Assembly (NCBI GenBank): GCA_023627715.1 | Contig: JAMAHW010000016.1 | Location: 124,001-188,000 of the forward strand | Direction: 5' to 3' | DNA length: 64,000 nucleotides | Source: Periconia sp. R9002 | Lineage: Eukaryota; Ascomycota; Dothideomycetes; Pleosporales; Periconiaceae | Shown here: positions 22,662 to 33,483 of the stretch, in pieces | Layout of the letters: the number at the start of each line of letters is the position of its first letter | Position numbering within the stretch: the first letter of the stretch is position 1 | Notes under the pieces: generated by a model | What the model was told of the DNA's origin: nothing | Seen by the model: only the letters and a program-made list of their open reading frames with translations | The model's database searches: none | Made by a program: the position numbers and the translations under genes

Positions 22662-23693
22662 ATGATGCTCTTTCCGTGGCGCGTAGGAGCTTCTTTGCTC
22701 TCATTTAGCGCTGCCGCTTATGGTTTACAATGGAATCAACCGCACGCCACGGTCATAAACCATGAACTCAACACCAACGGATGGACACCGGCACCTACTA
22801 AAAAGCCGGAGCCTGCCATGGAATTGCTCAGAAGGCAGCAACAAGATCCGGCTTTATGTGGTTACGTTGAAGGAGACAAAGGTAAAAAAGAACAAATCTT
22901 TCGTTCTCACCTTCCATCCCACGAATCCAATCGCTAACATAGAATCTCACCAGACGCACCGGTGACATGCGGAAAAAGTTCTACATGCCTTCGTAACCCG
23001 CAACTTTCCTGGTTTGGCTGTTGCACTGGGACATCACTCTCAGATTGCGATGTTGAGACGGCTTGCATAGAGAGTAGATCAGTGAGTGCCTGTTTGGCAC
23101 AGGGTGGCTGCCCAAAGTCGCTCGCATTGTTTTGGTATGTATATTTGGCCTCCAATGGACCTTTACCAGAAATCAAATTCACGTCCATGTTTGCATTTAT
23201 TGAACAATGCTAACACAAACACAAAAGCACGTCATCGGCCTACCCCTATTGCGGATTTCTATACAAAACCGTCTCGGGTCAAGAGTACGGCAATTTTGAA
23301 TGTGCAAAATCACCCTCTGCATCCTTTGAGTTATTTACCACTCCAGTAGCTGGTGGCTCGTCTCAGCGTGGCAGTATTAGCAGCAGTTTACTTGTCCCAT
23401 CGTTGACTTCGAGGGTAGGAATTAGTTCTTCGAACGTTCTTCCCAACGGAGTTGGTACGACGCGTGGTACTCCCCTCCCCACACCACTTCCTTCTTCCAC
23501 TGTCGGGGAATCTTCTCCATCTACCTCAGTAGAGCAGTCCACAAGCAGTGCTCCACAGGCAACGGTGCAATCCTCTGGAGGGGGAGGTGCCCCCGTTCCA
23601 ACAACATCCAGGGCTATGGCGCCTGTGGGCAGCACGGACTGCGTGTCTTGGGCAGCTCGATGTATTATCGGATTGCTATCTCTGTTTCTGTGA
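22662..23693 (+). CDS. Cys-rich secreted protein, probably GPI-anchored
   Basis: Three exons (22662-22881, 22954-23134, 23228-23693) splice to 288 aa. The start MMLFPWRVG begins a signal peptide ending about AAAYG, followed by a short spacer containing a possible dibasic processing site (LLRRQQ). Residues about 67-145 are rich in cysteine (CGYVEGD, VTCGKSSTC, WFGCCTG, DCDVETAC, SACLAQGGC, YPYCGFLY), a layout common to a family of fungal surface proteins with a CGY(x)DGD-type start and GCC motif. A Ser/Thr/Pro-rich stalk follows, and the chain ends in a hydrophobic tail (IIGLLSLFL) after GST/S residues, suggesting GPI attachment. Function unknown; cell-surface or effector-like roles are possible but not shown. 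ATG at 22665 is an equally good start. Confidence 0.75.
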
Positions 23694-24011
23694 GCTAGCA
23701 GAAACAATTGGCCCACATTTGGTAAGTTGAGAAGGAGCACCTAGAAAGCCTTCAATTTTTGTTGGTACACAACTAGTTTCCTAGAGAAGACGGGAAGCTC
23801 CAACATGAGAGTAAATAATAGTCAGTCGACATGCACTTTCCCTAGACAAGCGTGAGGCGTTGCAAACTCCAACATACATGTGCAGTCCATTTTCCTTTCA
23901 CTCACTTCACATCATCACACTACATTATCATCCTCCAAACATCTCACCAAAGCAGCCTTTCCGCGCCAGCAGCACTATTCGCTTCTCTCGTCTATCCTTC
24001 CACTCGCTACG
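23694..24011. other. intergenic
   Basis: 318 bp between same-strand genes; nothing beyond pyrimidine-rich promoter-like sequence (23880-24010) was seen. Confidence 0.4.
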
Positions 24012-24490
24012 ATGAGGTTCTTTTTCTGCATGGTGATGCTCGTCGGAATCTTCACATCGTCAATAATCTTCTTGGCAGTAAAAACTGTGGAAATACTCAA
24101 TGCGCATACACAAGAGCTTCCTGTCTACAGCGAACCCATCTTTGGAACTCGCACTCCCCACACGTTCCGACCCCGACCTACCCGTTATCCACCTCCCCGA
24201 ACAAGATCACCAACGCAGGTGTCCATGCAGGCGGCCAATTTCGGTGGTGCTCTCTGTACATCTTTGATTCAGACTTGTTTACTTCATATTCTTCTCCAAC
24301 AAAATAGATGGATGAATTGAGGGAGCACGTGATGAAGAACAGAAGGGATTGGTGGGAAAGGAGTCATCGTCGAGCCATGGTTTCCAACAAAATCACGGAC
24401 CATGGACCACAGCCCATCAATCGATTGCAAATACTTCAACATCGCCAACATGTGAGAACCAATACACGCTGTGCCCGCACAATGTCATGA
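24012..24490 (+). CDS. small single-pass membrane protein (hypothetical)
   Basis: Not recognised. The ATG at 24012 opens MRFFFCMVMLVGIFTSS, one strong hydrophobic segment (residues 4-24) that could be a signal anchor, followed by a Pro/Arg/Thr-rich part (RPRPTRYPPPRT). If an 89-bp intron at 24219-24307 is removed, the frame continues as MDELREHVMKNRRDWWERSH to a stop at 24490, giving 129 aa; without splicing it stops at 24320. The intron donor (gtgtcc) is weak, so the model is tentative, and further exons towards the next locus are possible. The C-terminal Glu/Arg-rich helix resembles in composition the end of the next small protein. Confidence 0.35.
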
Positions 24491-24772
24491 TCATTGATTG
24501 AACTCACCATCGAACATATAAATACTACCATCCAGACACATTCACCAAGCATCACCACTGTACACACTTTCTTCGCTTGGTGAGCGAGTACAGTCGAAAC
24601 AAGGTGCGCCCACACCTGACGATACCACCTGCACAACAAAGTGTGTTCCTGCGCATATACTAACTGTCACAAGTGAAATTAAATCACTAGACACAACGGG
24701 CACAACCCTGCTCACCAGTACTCGCGACCCGTTCCCCACATATTGTTCATCGTCAATCTCACCGCACCGTCA

Positions 24773-25096
24773 ATGAGCCTCAGCACGCATACCGAAAATT
24801 ACATGATGTTCATCTCGAGTTGGATGACGGCATGGAGCGTGCCCATCTGGTCGGTCGCCTGCGGAACCCCTTGGTGCTGGCTCACACACGCATTCAGTTT
24901 TTCTCCTGGGCGTTATTTGGGGGTTTGCTTCAGCATTGCCTTCAGTGCGTTCATGATGTTAGTCTTGTTTTGGGGACTTCGAGATGCCTTTATGCATCCT
25001 GACTTGGTGAACCTCCCACACGACCATCGTGAAAAGTTATTGAGGGAGGCGAGGGAGTTAAGGGAGGCATGGGCAAACGAAGAGCAGTGGGAATAG
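24773..25096 (+). CDS. small polytopic membrane protein (hypothetical)
   Basis: Not recognised. From the ATG at 24773 (MSLSTHTENYMMF) the frame gives 107 aa with two hydrophobic segments (MMFISSWMTAWSVPIWSVAC and VCFSIAFSAFMMLVLFWG) and a charged, helical C-terminus (HREKLLREARELREAW). The stretch upstream (24540-24770) is open in another frame with Thr-rich content, so this may be the last exon of a longer gene that also includes the 24012 locus. Two tandem hydrophobic/charged modules argue for one family of small membrane proteins here. Start and exon count are uncertain. Confidence 0.4.
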   Translation: MSLSTHTENYMMFISSWMTAWSVPIWSVACGTPWCWLTHAFSFSPGRYLGVCFSIAFSAFMMLVLFWGLRDAFMHPDLVNLPHDHREKLLREARELREAWANEEQWE

Positions 25097-25484
25097 GAGA
25101 GGCGATATTCATGTGGTCTATCGCATTCACTTAGGGGAGAACATCAATTGAGACAGTTTGCTGTGTTTGATTTGCAATTGGAGAACATTCGTGATATGCA
25201 AAAGCCTTTTCTAGATTTACCCCCGAGGTCGGATTCTATCTCAAGCGAGTGATCTGTTTTCACACAACGCGTTTGAGTCAACGTGATATCATACACTAGG
25301 TTTACAAGTTGGCATAACATGACAGTGTGTAATACCTCGGTGTGTGGCAAGAATATATCTGTAGTATGAGAACATCTGCCTTTACCTACTAAGGTTACAA
25401 CAGACATGTTTTGTCACAAAAGCTACTTGAAAAGTCCCCAAATCTCCAAGCTCACCACACTATCTCCATTCAAGCTTAATTAAC
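25097..25484. other. intergenic, convergent 3' ends
   Basis: 388 bp between a plus-strand and a minus-strand gene, so it should hold both polyadenylation regions. No other feature seen. Confidence 0.4.
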
Positions 25485-26813
25485 TCATACGCTAAACCAG
25501 CCCTTGACATAACGCCAGCCACTGCTGTAGCCGTGAACGTCCATGTACCCTTTGTATGGACTCATCGTGATATGCACGGCGTTGCAAGGCTCATGAAACA
25601 CGATTGTTCCCGCGGCTTCTGGTTTCGGACTTGCAGTTATAGCCAAGAGTATGTATTCCGTAAATATCAACATACCGACAGTGGTCGCGATTCCCCTCCA
25701 GGAGGATCCAGAGCTGCGAAAGAAGGTCCAGGAGGCGTATACTGCTGCCAGTGAATTGAGAACAAAAGAGGCGATGTATGCACCCATGGTACTACCACTT
25801 CCATATCTAGCCGTCTCGATCTGGGGACTTGTGAAGAGGCCGGTCAAACTGGATATCATGTCGACAGTACAATTTGAGCTCCCCGGTGCCGCACTATAAA
25901 AATCTCGACGTAGATCATAACGTACAAAGTTAGAACTCGGTTGTACGGTGCTGCTACCAAGAGACTTTGTGATGCCTATGACTGAAGCAGAAGCAATCCA
26001 CTGCAAAAGCGTAAGAATGATCGGAAGCAGGACCCAGTTCGATCTAGAGGGATGATGATGATGATCTCCCAGATCATTCGATGCTTGATCGTTCAAATGG
26101 TTAGAGATAGGCGGTATAGACATCGAGTAGATGTATCGCCATGGAGTGATCCAGGATAGAATCGCCACCGGAGACTCGAAAGCCGGCCTTGCGGCCAAAG
26201 CGATGAAGCCGTAGCACCATATGACGAATTGCACGATATCGTACAGAAATAGAGCGTACTTGTATTTGGGAATCCTTCTTTCTGCTGAACATAAGATGCA
26301 CTCTTCCTTTAACACTATTGTATCGATGAAGGCCCACAGCCCGGTTGCAATCGTGATAGTCTGAGTCAATAATATATGCAGCCCGTTGTAGCCAAATGCC
26401 GAACGCCTAGGTGTTGACGGTACGACCTTCGCATCAGGAAAGCAAGCATTGAAATTTTCGGGACCAATCCCGTGAGTATAGTAGCGGATTTCACCGTTAG
26501 TTCCGGCCATTTCTTTTCCTGATACGCCGCATTCTGCGGTCGTCGCGGCGTTCGAATGAGGCGCGTAGTACGTGTTCTTGTAGAGTGAAAACTGCATGCT
26601 GGAAGGGTCAAGTTTGAGTCCTTCTTTACCATACTTCACTTCAAGCCCAAAGAGCGCAGGGATGAAGATGGCTGCCGTGATGATGACGGCGAAGAGTAGT
26701 ATCTGCTTTCTCCATCTACTGGCAAAATTTTGTGTGCTAAGATAGTAGCGATTACCCGCTTCGGGGGGGATAATTATAGCTTCTTTGTAGGGAGTGAGTA
26801 GTTGTGACAGCAT
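25485..26813 (-). CDS. orphan polytopic membrane protein
   Basis: Intronless frame of 442 aa from the ATG at 26811-26813 (MLSQLLTPYKEA); the frame extends four codons further only by a GTG. Seven or eight hydrophobic segments are visible: near the N-terminus (QILLFAVIITAAIFIPALFG), then LLTQTITIATGLWAF, LFLYDIVQFVIWCYGFIAL, SPVAILSWITPW, VLLPIILTLLQWIASASVIG, MGAYIASFVLNSLAAVYAS and IATTVGMLIFTEYILLAIT. A loop after the first segment carries Cys and Asn residues and could be lumenal or extracellular; another loop has a His run (DHHHHPSR). I do not recognise a family, and no catalytic motif stands out. It sits alone between a small membrane-protein locus and GH20. An additional 5' exon cannot be excluded. 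Confidence 0.7.
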   Translation of the reverse strand: MLSQLLTPYKEAIIIPPEAGNRYYLSTQNFASRWRKQILLFAVIITAAIFIPALFGLEVKYGKEGLKLDPSSMQFSLYKNTYYAPHSNAATTAECGVSGKEMAGTNGEIRYYTHGIGPENFNACFPDAKVVPSTPRRSAFGYNGLHILLTQTITIATGLWAFIDTIVLKEECILCSAERRIPKYKYALFLYDIVQFVIWCYGFIALAARPAFESPVAILSWITPWRYIYSMSIPPISNHLNDQASNDLGDHHHHPSRSNWVLLPIILTLLQWIASASVIGITKSLGSSTVQPSSNFVRYDLRRDFYSAAPGSSNCTVDMISSLTGLFTSPQIETARYGSGSTMGAYIASFVLNSLAAVYASWTFFRSSGSSWRGIATTVGMLIFTEYILLAITASPKPEAAGTIVFHEPCNAVHITMSPYKGYMDVHGYSSGWRYVKGWFSV

Positions 26814-27552
26814 TTTTCGTACCACTTTGGCGGATTCAGATGAGTTGGGAATCAGGCGACGAGTTCTAGCCTTTAAGAAATAGAGTAGACCTTCAGCCTG
26901 ATCGACCTTTCAGCCTGACCAACCTCTCAGACTGATAAGAAGCCTGAACTAAGTCCGAATCCGGTAGGGTAAATAATGAGGCTTTCTTGTAGGGTTGTTA
27001 TTGGATTGGCTATCGACCATGTGCATCAAAATGCATGAGACCTCGTGTAGAAGGGCTCATATCTCGTGTCGATTATTCGCCTTCACTCAGGATATCAACG
27101 CTTTCGAGGCAAGCATGGCAAACGCGGAGATAACGAAGCCCGTATTAAGAAGCTCCTCAGCAAAGGTAATCTAATCATAGTGGTTCATTACATGTTCAAA
27201 TGTGCTCTCAGTACTTAGCTTGATAGCCCTGAGATCTACGTACAGCGGCGAGTTGGCGCGGCATAAAGTAGGTTAAATGACTTGATTGCATACATTTTCA
27301 AATGCGGGAACCTCGATATATGGAGGCCTCTAAGTCAACCCAACATGGTTTATGAGGAAACCGATATGTTTTCAAAGTCCGCATCTTCATGTCAAAGGTG
27401 GATGATTTCATTGAGAAAATTGTAATCGTCTAGCCTTGGGGCGGTACTTCATCAGAGCCCCCACATGTAGCAACATTTTAAATCGTGTCCTTCTACGGAA
27501 CGGAACATTTGTCGAATTTGGAATTTGGAACGATACACTACCACCCCCTCCA
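26814..27552. other. intergenic, promoter side of membrane protein, with short degenerate tandem repeat
   Basis: 739 bp of rather A+T-rich sequence. It contains the three-unit degenerate repeat at 26892-26939 and otherwise no supported gene. The sequence could be an old degraded insertion, but I see no terminal repeats or transposase remnants. Confidence 0.35.
26892..26939. repeat. three degenerate 15-17-bp direct repeats (TTCAGCCTGAtcgaCC type)
   Basis: Units at 26892-26907, 26908-26924 and 26925-26939 share a (T)TCAG(C/A)CTGA core. They lie about 80 bp upstream of the orphan membrane protein start, so an operator-like role is conceivable; chance or slippage is equally possible. Confidence 0.5.
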
Positions 27553-29602
27553 TCACGGGGTATACCCCAACTGGCACCCCATTCCTTCCATCGTACAATA
27601 CGGCATCTGGATCGGTTCGGCCGCAACTCCCCTCGCCACAAGCCTCTCCCTCATCTCGCTCAACCTCGGCGCCGCATCAATCTGACTGCGATTCCTGCCC
27701 TGCGCATCCTTCGCGCCGCTCCACAATATCTCGGCTGCAGCCGCCACGCGCGGCCATAGCATGCCGTCGACGTTGGAGGGGTCAGTCTGCTCGGCCCAAA
27801 GGTGCGTCTCGCCGCCGACGATGAGGTGCTGGTTTTCGGGGGCCACGGAGGCGAGCGGGTCATAAGAGTAGATGAGGCGCCAGTTGTGATAAGGTCCGCA
27901 GTAGTCGAGGTACGGGTAGTGGGAGGCGCTGATGGATGGGTCAAAGTTGAGCCACTGGCCTTTGCCGCAGTCGAGGTACTGTTTTTTTCGTGGAGGTCGG
28001 ATTAGCTTTAGAGAATCAAGATGTAGTAAGTGGAGAGTGGAGAGAAAGTAACAACAGCTGTCGGGGATTATGAGCTTTCCATGGGGGAGCGTCTTCCACA
28101 GTATGTATGGACTTTACAATCCATATCACGAGTATTTTTTTCAGATTTCACTTTTGATATTTGAAAGGTTATGAAAGAAAGCACGTGCTTAAACAGAAGA
28201 TGTCCGAACATACCCAGTAATTGTAGTTTCCAACAATAGCTTTATGCCCCTTTGCGGTGATTTGGGAAGCCGCCTCGTCACTCCGCCAGCTTTGCACAAG
28301 CACATCTTTCCCGAGGGTCAGGTTCCACTCCAATAGCATTTCCTCCCAGACGATGGGTGTGAGACCAGCTCTGCGGACATGGTCGTGATTTTGATCGATG
28401 AATTTCTGCATCAGAGGCTGGAGAACGGTCGGGTCGGATGACTGGACCGTTTCGTCTAGCTTATAGGCGTTCTTGTTGACCTCGTCACCTCCCGTATGAA
28501 AGTATGACGTATAGGGCAAAACACGAGGTAGGAGGTCATTGAGAAGGGTTTCTAGGAACTTGGAAACGGCCGGGGAATTGAGTTTCAGGGTCCCGGAAGG
28601 CGGTTCGGCGGCATAGGTGTCCCAATCGGGTTGTTTATCAAACGATGCTATTAGTTCCGGATGGCTGTGCGCGATCGAAGAAGTGTGACCGGGCATATCG
28701 ATTTCGGTGATGAGTTCCACGCCGTGAATGGACGCATAGTGTTGCAGCTCGTTGAAGACAGCCGGGGAATATATTTGATTGGGTCGGTAAGCTCCTTTTG
28801 CGGACAGTTCTGGAAGGGCAGGAATCACAAGTGGCCATGATTGCCCGTCTGTGACATGTAGGTGGAAACGGTTCAATTTATTGTACGCAATGGCGTCGAT
28901 GGTGCGCTTGATATCCGAGGGTGCGAAGTAGTGGCGGGAAACGTCGAGGTTAAGGCCGCGATGCTCGAACTTGGGTGCGTCAAATATGTGTACCGGAGCT
29001 GAAGTCGTATAAGCATGTTCATGAGGGAAATTTTCGCTCGCGAAGAACAGTTGGGTCAAGGTAGTTAGCCCACGCACGATGCCCACGCTGGAGTTCGCAG
29101 ATATGTGTACTTTCCAGTTCGCGCTGTCTTCCGTGAGTGTGAGCTGATAGGATTCGTCGACGCCGCCCGCCAACGGCTTTGCAATATCTTCCGGATCCTG
29201 GCCCAGTAATTCAAGGTTAACTTTGGAAATGGCAGCATCGAATCCTGGCTCCGTCCAATTTCTTGAATGAAACTTCCACGGAACGAAATTTCTGCCGAAA
29301 AGAGTGTGTTTCGTGGAATTTACGGCATATTCTATCATTTCCTTTCCGGTTGGCGCTTTTAGATCCGTGCGCTTCTCGTCACTCCGTCCATGGATTAAAT
29401 TCTGTGGGTGATTAGGTATGGCCTCGAATGTGTACTGTGGTTCTTGTGTCTTCAAGGAGCCTACTTTGCCTGCGCCAGCCCATGCGAACTCGGTGTTTTG
29501 TGTAATCCATACTACATCATGTCCATGTTCATAGACAACAGGAACCGGCCATATAGCCGTTGCAAAAGTTGCAAAAATCAAAGGAAATAAGAGGAGATTC
29601 AT
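27553..29602 (-). CDS. beta-N-acetylhexosaminidase, GH20
   Basis: A secreted exo-hexosaminidase that removes terminal N-acetylglucosamine from chitin oligomers and glycans. Two exons, 28214-29602 and 27553-27978, join in frame across a 235-bp intron (GNYNYW | YLDCGKGQW) to give 604 aa, the usual fungal size. Residues 1-16 are a signal peptide (LLLFPLIFATFATA). A GH20b-like N-terminal domain precedes the TIM barrel, which shows HRGLNLDVSRHY, HLHVTDGQSWPL, ITEIDMPGHTSS and the catalytic pair Asp373-Glu374 in HTGGDEVNKN; the second exon carries GGETHLWAEQTDPSN. Its job would be cell-wall chitin turnover or nutrient release. It faces away from the P450 gene, with about 1.1 kb between the starts. 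High confidence. Confidence 0.93.
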
Positions 29603-30687
29603 AGTAAGTAGAACGGGGATCAGACTTTGGATTGACAGGTTGCCACTGTGAGATGATCACAAAAATCTGAGTGATGTTTAGGAAGAAAGGGAGAAGACTA
29701 CGGTACGCGCAATTGTTGGGAAGGAATAAGGAATGTGTGAACTCTATTCTGGAGAACGCGGGCTGACGTGGATTCGCCTATCACAGTCCCTCATCTGCAC
29801 TGTTTTCCGTCGTTGCTGGACAGTTACTTCCCAGTTCCCCAGACAGACTGTGCAGGCAGTTTCTGATGGTGCTGCTAATGGGAATTGGCTGTTTATGTGG
29901 AGTTCGCTTGTGAAGGGGCTTTCTCGAATGCAGCTGCTATGGTGCTCTTAGAATTGGGACCTCATCATATTGGGACAGGATGAACAGAATTGGAGAAGTA
30001 TTGAAACACGATCAACTTGACAGATACAATAGTTATATCGACGGGATTTATTAGTTGGTCGTGTGGGGAGACATGTTGGACCCTCGCGTAGGTGATGCAT
30101 GACGTTCATTGCTTACTCACAGCCTCTTGGCTTTCCGCTTTCCGTAGAGGTAGGTCTTACTCCAACACCAATCCCGTGCAGCTTATTCTGATATAGTAAA
30201 TACTTGGTCGCCTACAAAAACATGCGACTGCTAGAACGGAGCAGAAGATATCCGTCCCGACGGCGATTTTGGACAAAGACTGCATGATCAAGAACTGTGC
30301 CTCGTATTTCCTGGCCAATGTCTGACTGCCCCGCAGCGCAATGGATCCTTTCGGGAACCTTGGCAATGTTCCCTGTATGAGGGTCGTTGATGCCGAGGTG
30401 TAGCACTTTCGCATATGACGACTCTAATTAAGCAGCAATGGGAATAAGCTAAAGAGACTGAAATCGACAATTGTTTTGGCCATGCAGGTATCTGACTGGT
30501 AGACACTTAGTTCCTAGGTTTGCATCATCGTCGTCAAGACTAATGGTTAAGCGCTCTGCTCTTCTTTAACTGTTCTTGGGACAGGGTTTATATATCCATT
30601 TCATCCGCTGCTTCCATTCCTTCCCGGAAAAGAACTCATCACTCCTCTCCGGACGCTCCGTGATTCTACTCACAACGCCATCACAAT
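29603..30687. promoter_or_regulatory. divergent promoter region (GH20 / P450) with unexplained minus-strand ORF
   Basis: 1.1 kb between divergent starts. On the minus strand 30157-30414 (85 codons) and an overlapping frame stay open, but no family is recognised and there is no signal peptide or splice support; it could be a relic. No TATA box is certain. Confidence 0.4.
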
Positions 30688-32487
30688 ATGCTCCAGCTAT
30701 TTGGTGTCTCCCTCTCGACCCCGCAGCTACTTGCTGTTACCTTCACACTCTGGGTCACCTACAAGGTCGCTACATTCATTTCGTACAATGCCAAACTGCG
30801 CAAGCTCGGCGCTCGTGCGCCCATTCGACGTTCCTACTTTCCACTGAGTCTGGTGAGTGCAATTTCGCTTTCGAGCGGCGTGAATCAGGTCGTCCGGTTG
30901 TTGTGTGGTATCCAGTAATGGGTGCAGACCCTGGAACACCAATGAGTAATTTAAAGTTTGTGCGGGGTGCTTTGCTAATGCATGCCCCGGGTTTAGGACA
31001 TAGTCTATGAGGTCGTGTCACAGTCGCTGAAGGACAAGAACTATGAGCTCTGGCTCCATATGTTCAACAAGTACGCTCCTGGGCAATGGACACTCGAGAC
31101 CGGTGCTGGGCAAAGAGTTATCTTGACCGCAGAGCCTGAAAACATCAAGGCGATTCTCGCCACGCAATTTAAAGAATACGGAAAGGGACCTCAATTTCAC
31201 AAGGAATGGGCCCCTTTTCTTGGAGATGGTAATGCTCTCACATCTCTTTTAACCCCTTCTGACACCAACGATATACTGTAGGCATCTTCAATGTGGACGG
31301 CAATTTATGGCATAACTCACGACAGATGATCCGGCCTCAGTTCGTCAAGGACCGACTGAGCGACTTGGAAATTTTCGAGGAGCACGTGCAGATTCTGATG
31401 AAGAAGCTGGGTGAGGCCCCGGAAATCGACATACTCGACATGCTCTTCAGATACACGCTGGATGCCGCAACGCATTTTCTGTTCGGCACAAGCGTCGACA
31501 GCCAGATCTACGCCCAAACCGCATTTGCCGATGCTTTCAACAACGTCCAACATATCCAGGGCATCATTGCTCGTCTGGGGTACGTACTACACCATGGCGA
31601 TCCAAAGAAACGACAGAAAGGAGAACCACAGTTGAACTAACATACCTACTAGACCATACAACTGGGCACTCCCCCGCAAACGAATGGGATACTACAAATC
31701 GCTCGAGGTCCTTGACAACTTCATCGCGACGTACATCGACAAGGCGCTCGCGCTCTCACCCAAGGAACTCGAGGAGAAATCCAACCACGACGAAGGCTAC
31801 ACCTTCCTCCACTCCATCGCAGCCTACACGCGGGACCGCAAGATGCTGCGCGACCAGCTCGTCTCCACGCTCCTCGCCGGGCGCGACACGACGGCCTGCA
31901 CCCTGACCTGGATCCTGTACCACCTCGCCATCGAGCCCGACGTACTCGCCAAGCTGCGCGCCGAAATCATCCAAACCGTCGGGCTCGAGCAAGCCCCCAC
32001 GTACCAGAACCTCAAGGACATGAAGTACCTCCAAAACGTCATGAACGAAACCCTCCGCCTGTACCCGGTCGTGCCCTACAACGTGCGCGTGTCGCTGCAG
32101 GACACGACGCTCCCGACGGGCGGCGGGCCCGACGGCACCCAGCCCGTCGCCATCCCAGAGGGAACCCCCATCGGCTACTCGACGCTCGTCATGCAGCGCC
32201 GCGCGGATCTCTACCCGCCCGTCGAATCCGGCTTCCCGGCTCCGGACCGCTTCGTCCCCGAGCGCTGGCAGACGTGGACCCCCAAGACGTGGCAGTACAT
32301 CCCCTTCAACGGCGGCCCCCGCATCTGCATCGGCCAGCAGTTCGCCCTCACCGAGATGGGATATACCCTCGTCCGCCTCCTGCAGCGCTTCGAGACGATT
32401 GAGAGCAAGATGGGGGGTGTGGATCCTGGGTTGCACGCCGATATTGTGCTTCAGCCTTCCAAGACGGTCAAGTTGGCCTTTCGTTGA
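30688..32487 (+). CDS. cytochrome P450, CYP52/CYP539-like
   Basis: A membrane-anchored microsomal monooxygenase. Four exons (30688-30852, 30997-31228, 31282-31579, 31653-32487) splice to 509 aa. An N-terminal anchor (LLAVTFTLWVTYKVATFISY) is followed by P450 landmarks: I-helix AGRDTTA, ExxR at Glu364 in NETLRLYPVVPYNVR, PERW-type FVPERW, and heme loop PFNGGPRICIGQQFAL with Cys457 as the iron ligand. The PYNVRVS and GGPRICIGQQFAL sequences resemble fungal CYP52-clan enzymes that omega-hydroxylate alkanes and fatty acids; that substrate class is inferred from the clan. It is oriented away from GH20 and converges on the GH16 gene. GC content rises sharply in the last exon. No other biosynthetic genes flank it, so a role in primary lipid oxidation is likelier than in a metabolite cluster. 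Confidence 0.92.
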
Positions 32488-33483
32488 GTCGAGGGGAAGA
32501 AACATCGTTTCTGGATGACTACGTCCCCATCTCTGAGTTTTAGGGAAATCCGGTGCGTTGTTTGAACGTTTTTTTTTGGCTCTGAATATACCTGCGTGTT
32601 GTATATACGAAATACGATGATTCACGATCTCTTCTTCTTCTCACACTCCTTGTCGAGTTTGTCCATAGCATATCACAGTCCCGAAGCGGACTTACTATGT
32701 ACATAACATCCTCACTCAATCCATGTATTTACTGACAAGCACTCACGCTCTAATGTCCGCCAACAGTTGCAAATGTTATGCTCGCTGTGTGTATGTACAT
32801 AGGATACGAGTAGAAAAGTATCAAAAGGTGTCAAGACCGATGAAGTTACCATACAAAGGCACTGTGGCTCATGATAATCTAGAGTGTGACCACCATTGCC
32901 TTCCATGCTATCCGTCTCGTCTTTGAAGTAGGGAATCCCCCGATTGATGGAGATGTGGATTGTGAAGTATTGGGTAGGAAAGGCGTTGCATTCGCGTTAC
33001 GAGACCGATCTAAGTAGGTAGGTGCATACATATATAACACTCGAAAAAAAGATGCACACGGTTATTAAGAGCGGGACTGAAACCAACACGTTCTTTCCGT
33101 TCTCTGTTTGCCCTCAGACATGATGGAATTATTAGGCTATGTTATGTACCCAGGCTGACATTCCAATTCCAATTCCACCTCTTATTGATCATTCATCGTG
33201 CTCTCGAATCAATTCATTACATGCATGCGCGTAATCATGCATCCCATCCCTTACATCTCTCGTAGCACTGTATTCTCTGCGAAGAGACCATTCCGAAACA
33301 AAACTCTCCCTTGCGGAAAGAGTTCATATCCCAAATCCCTGAGAATATTTCAAATCTAAGATAAACGCCTCGCTGATGCCGGAAACAGAAGAAATATCCA
33401 AAAAAAAGAGTCCCGAAGGCAGAGGAAAAGGAGAAAAACACATGCAATATTTACCGGTTTGTGTTGATGTGATGATGATGTTT
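32488..33483. other. intergenic, convergent 3' ends
   Basis: About 1 kb between convergent genes. Contains an AAGTAGGTAGGTG motif near 33013 and short ORFs without support. Nothing else seen. Confidence 0.4.

Noticed and set aside
31756..32625. 289-codon minus-strand ORF
   Set aside because: Antisense to the G+C-rich last exon of the P450 gene; no motif.
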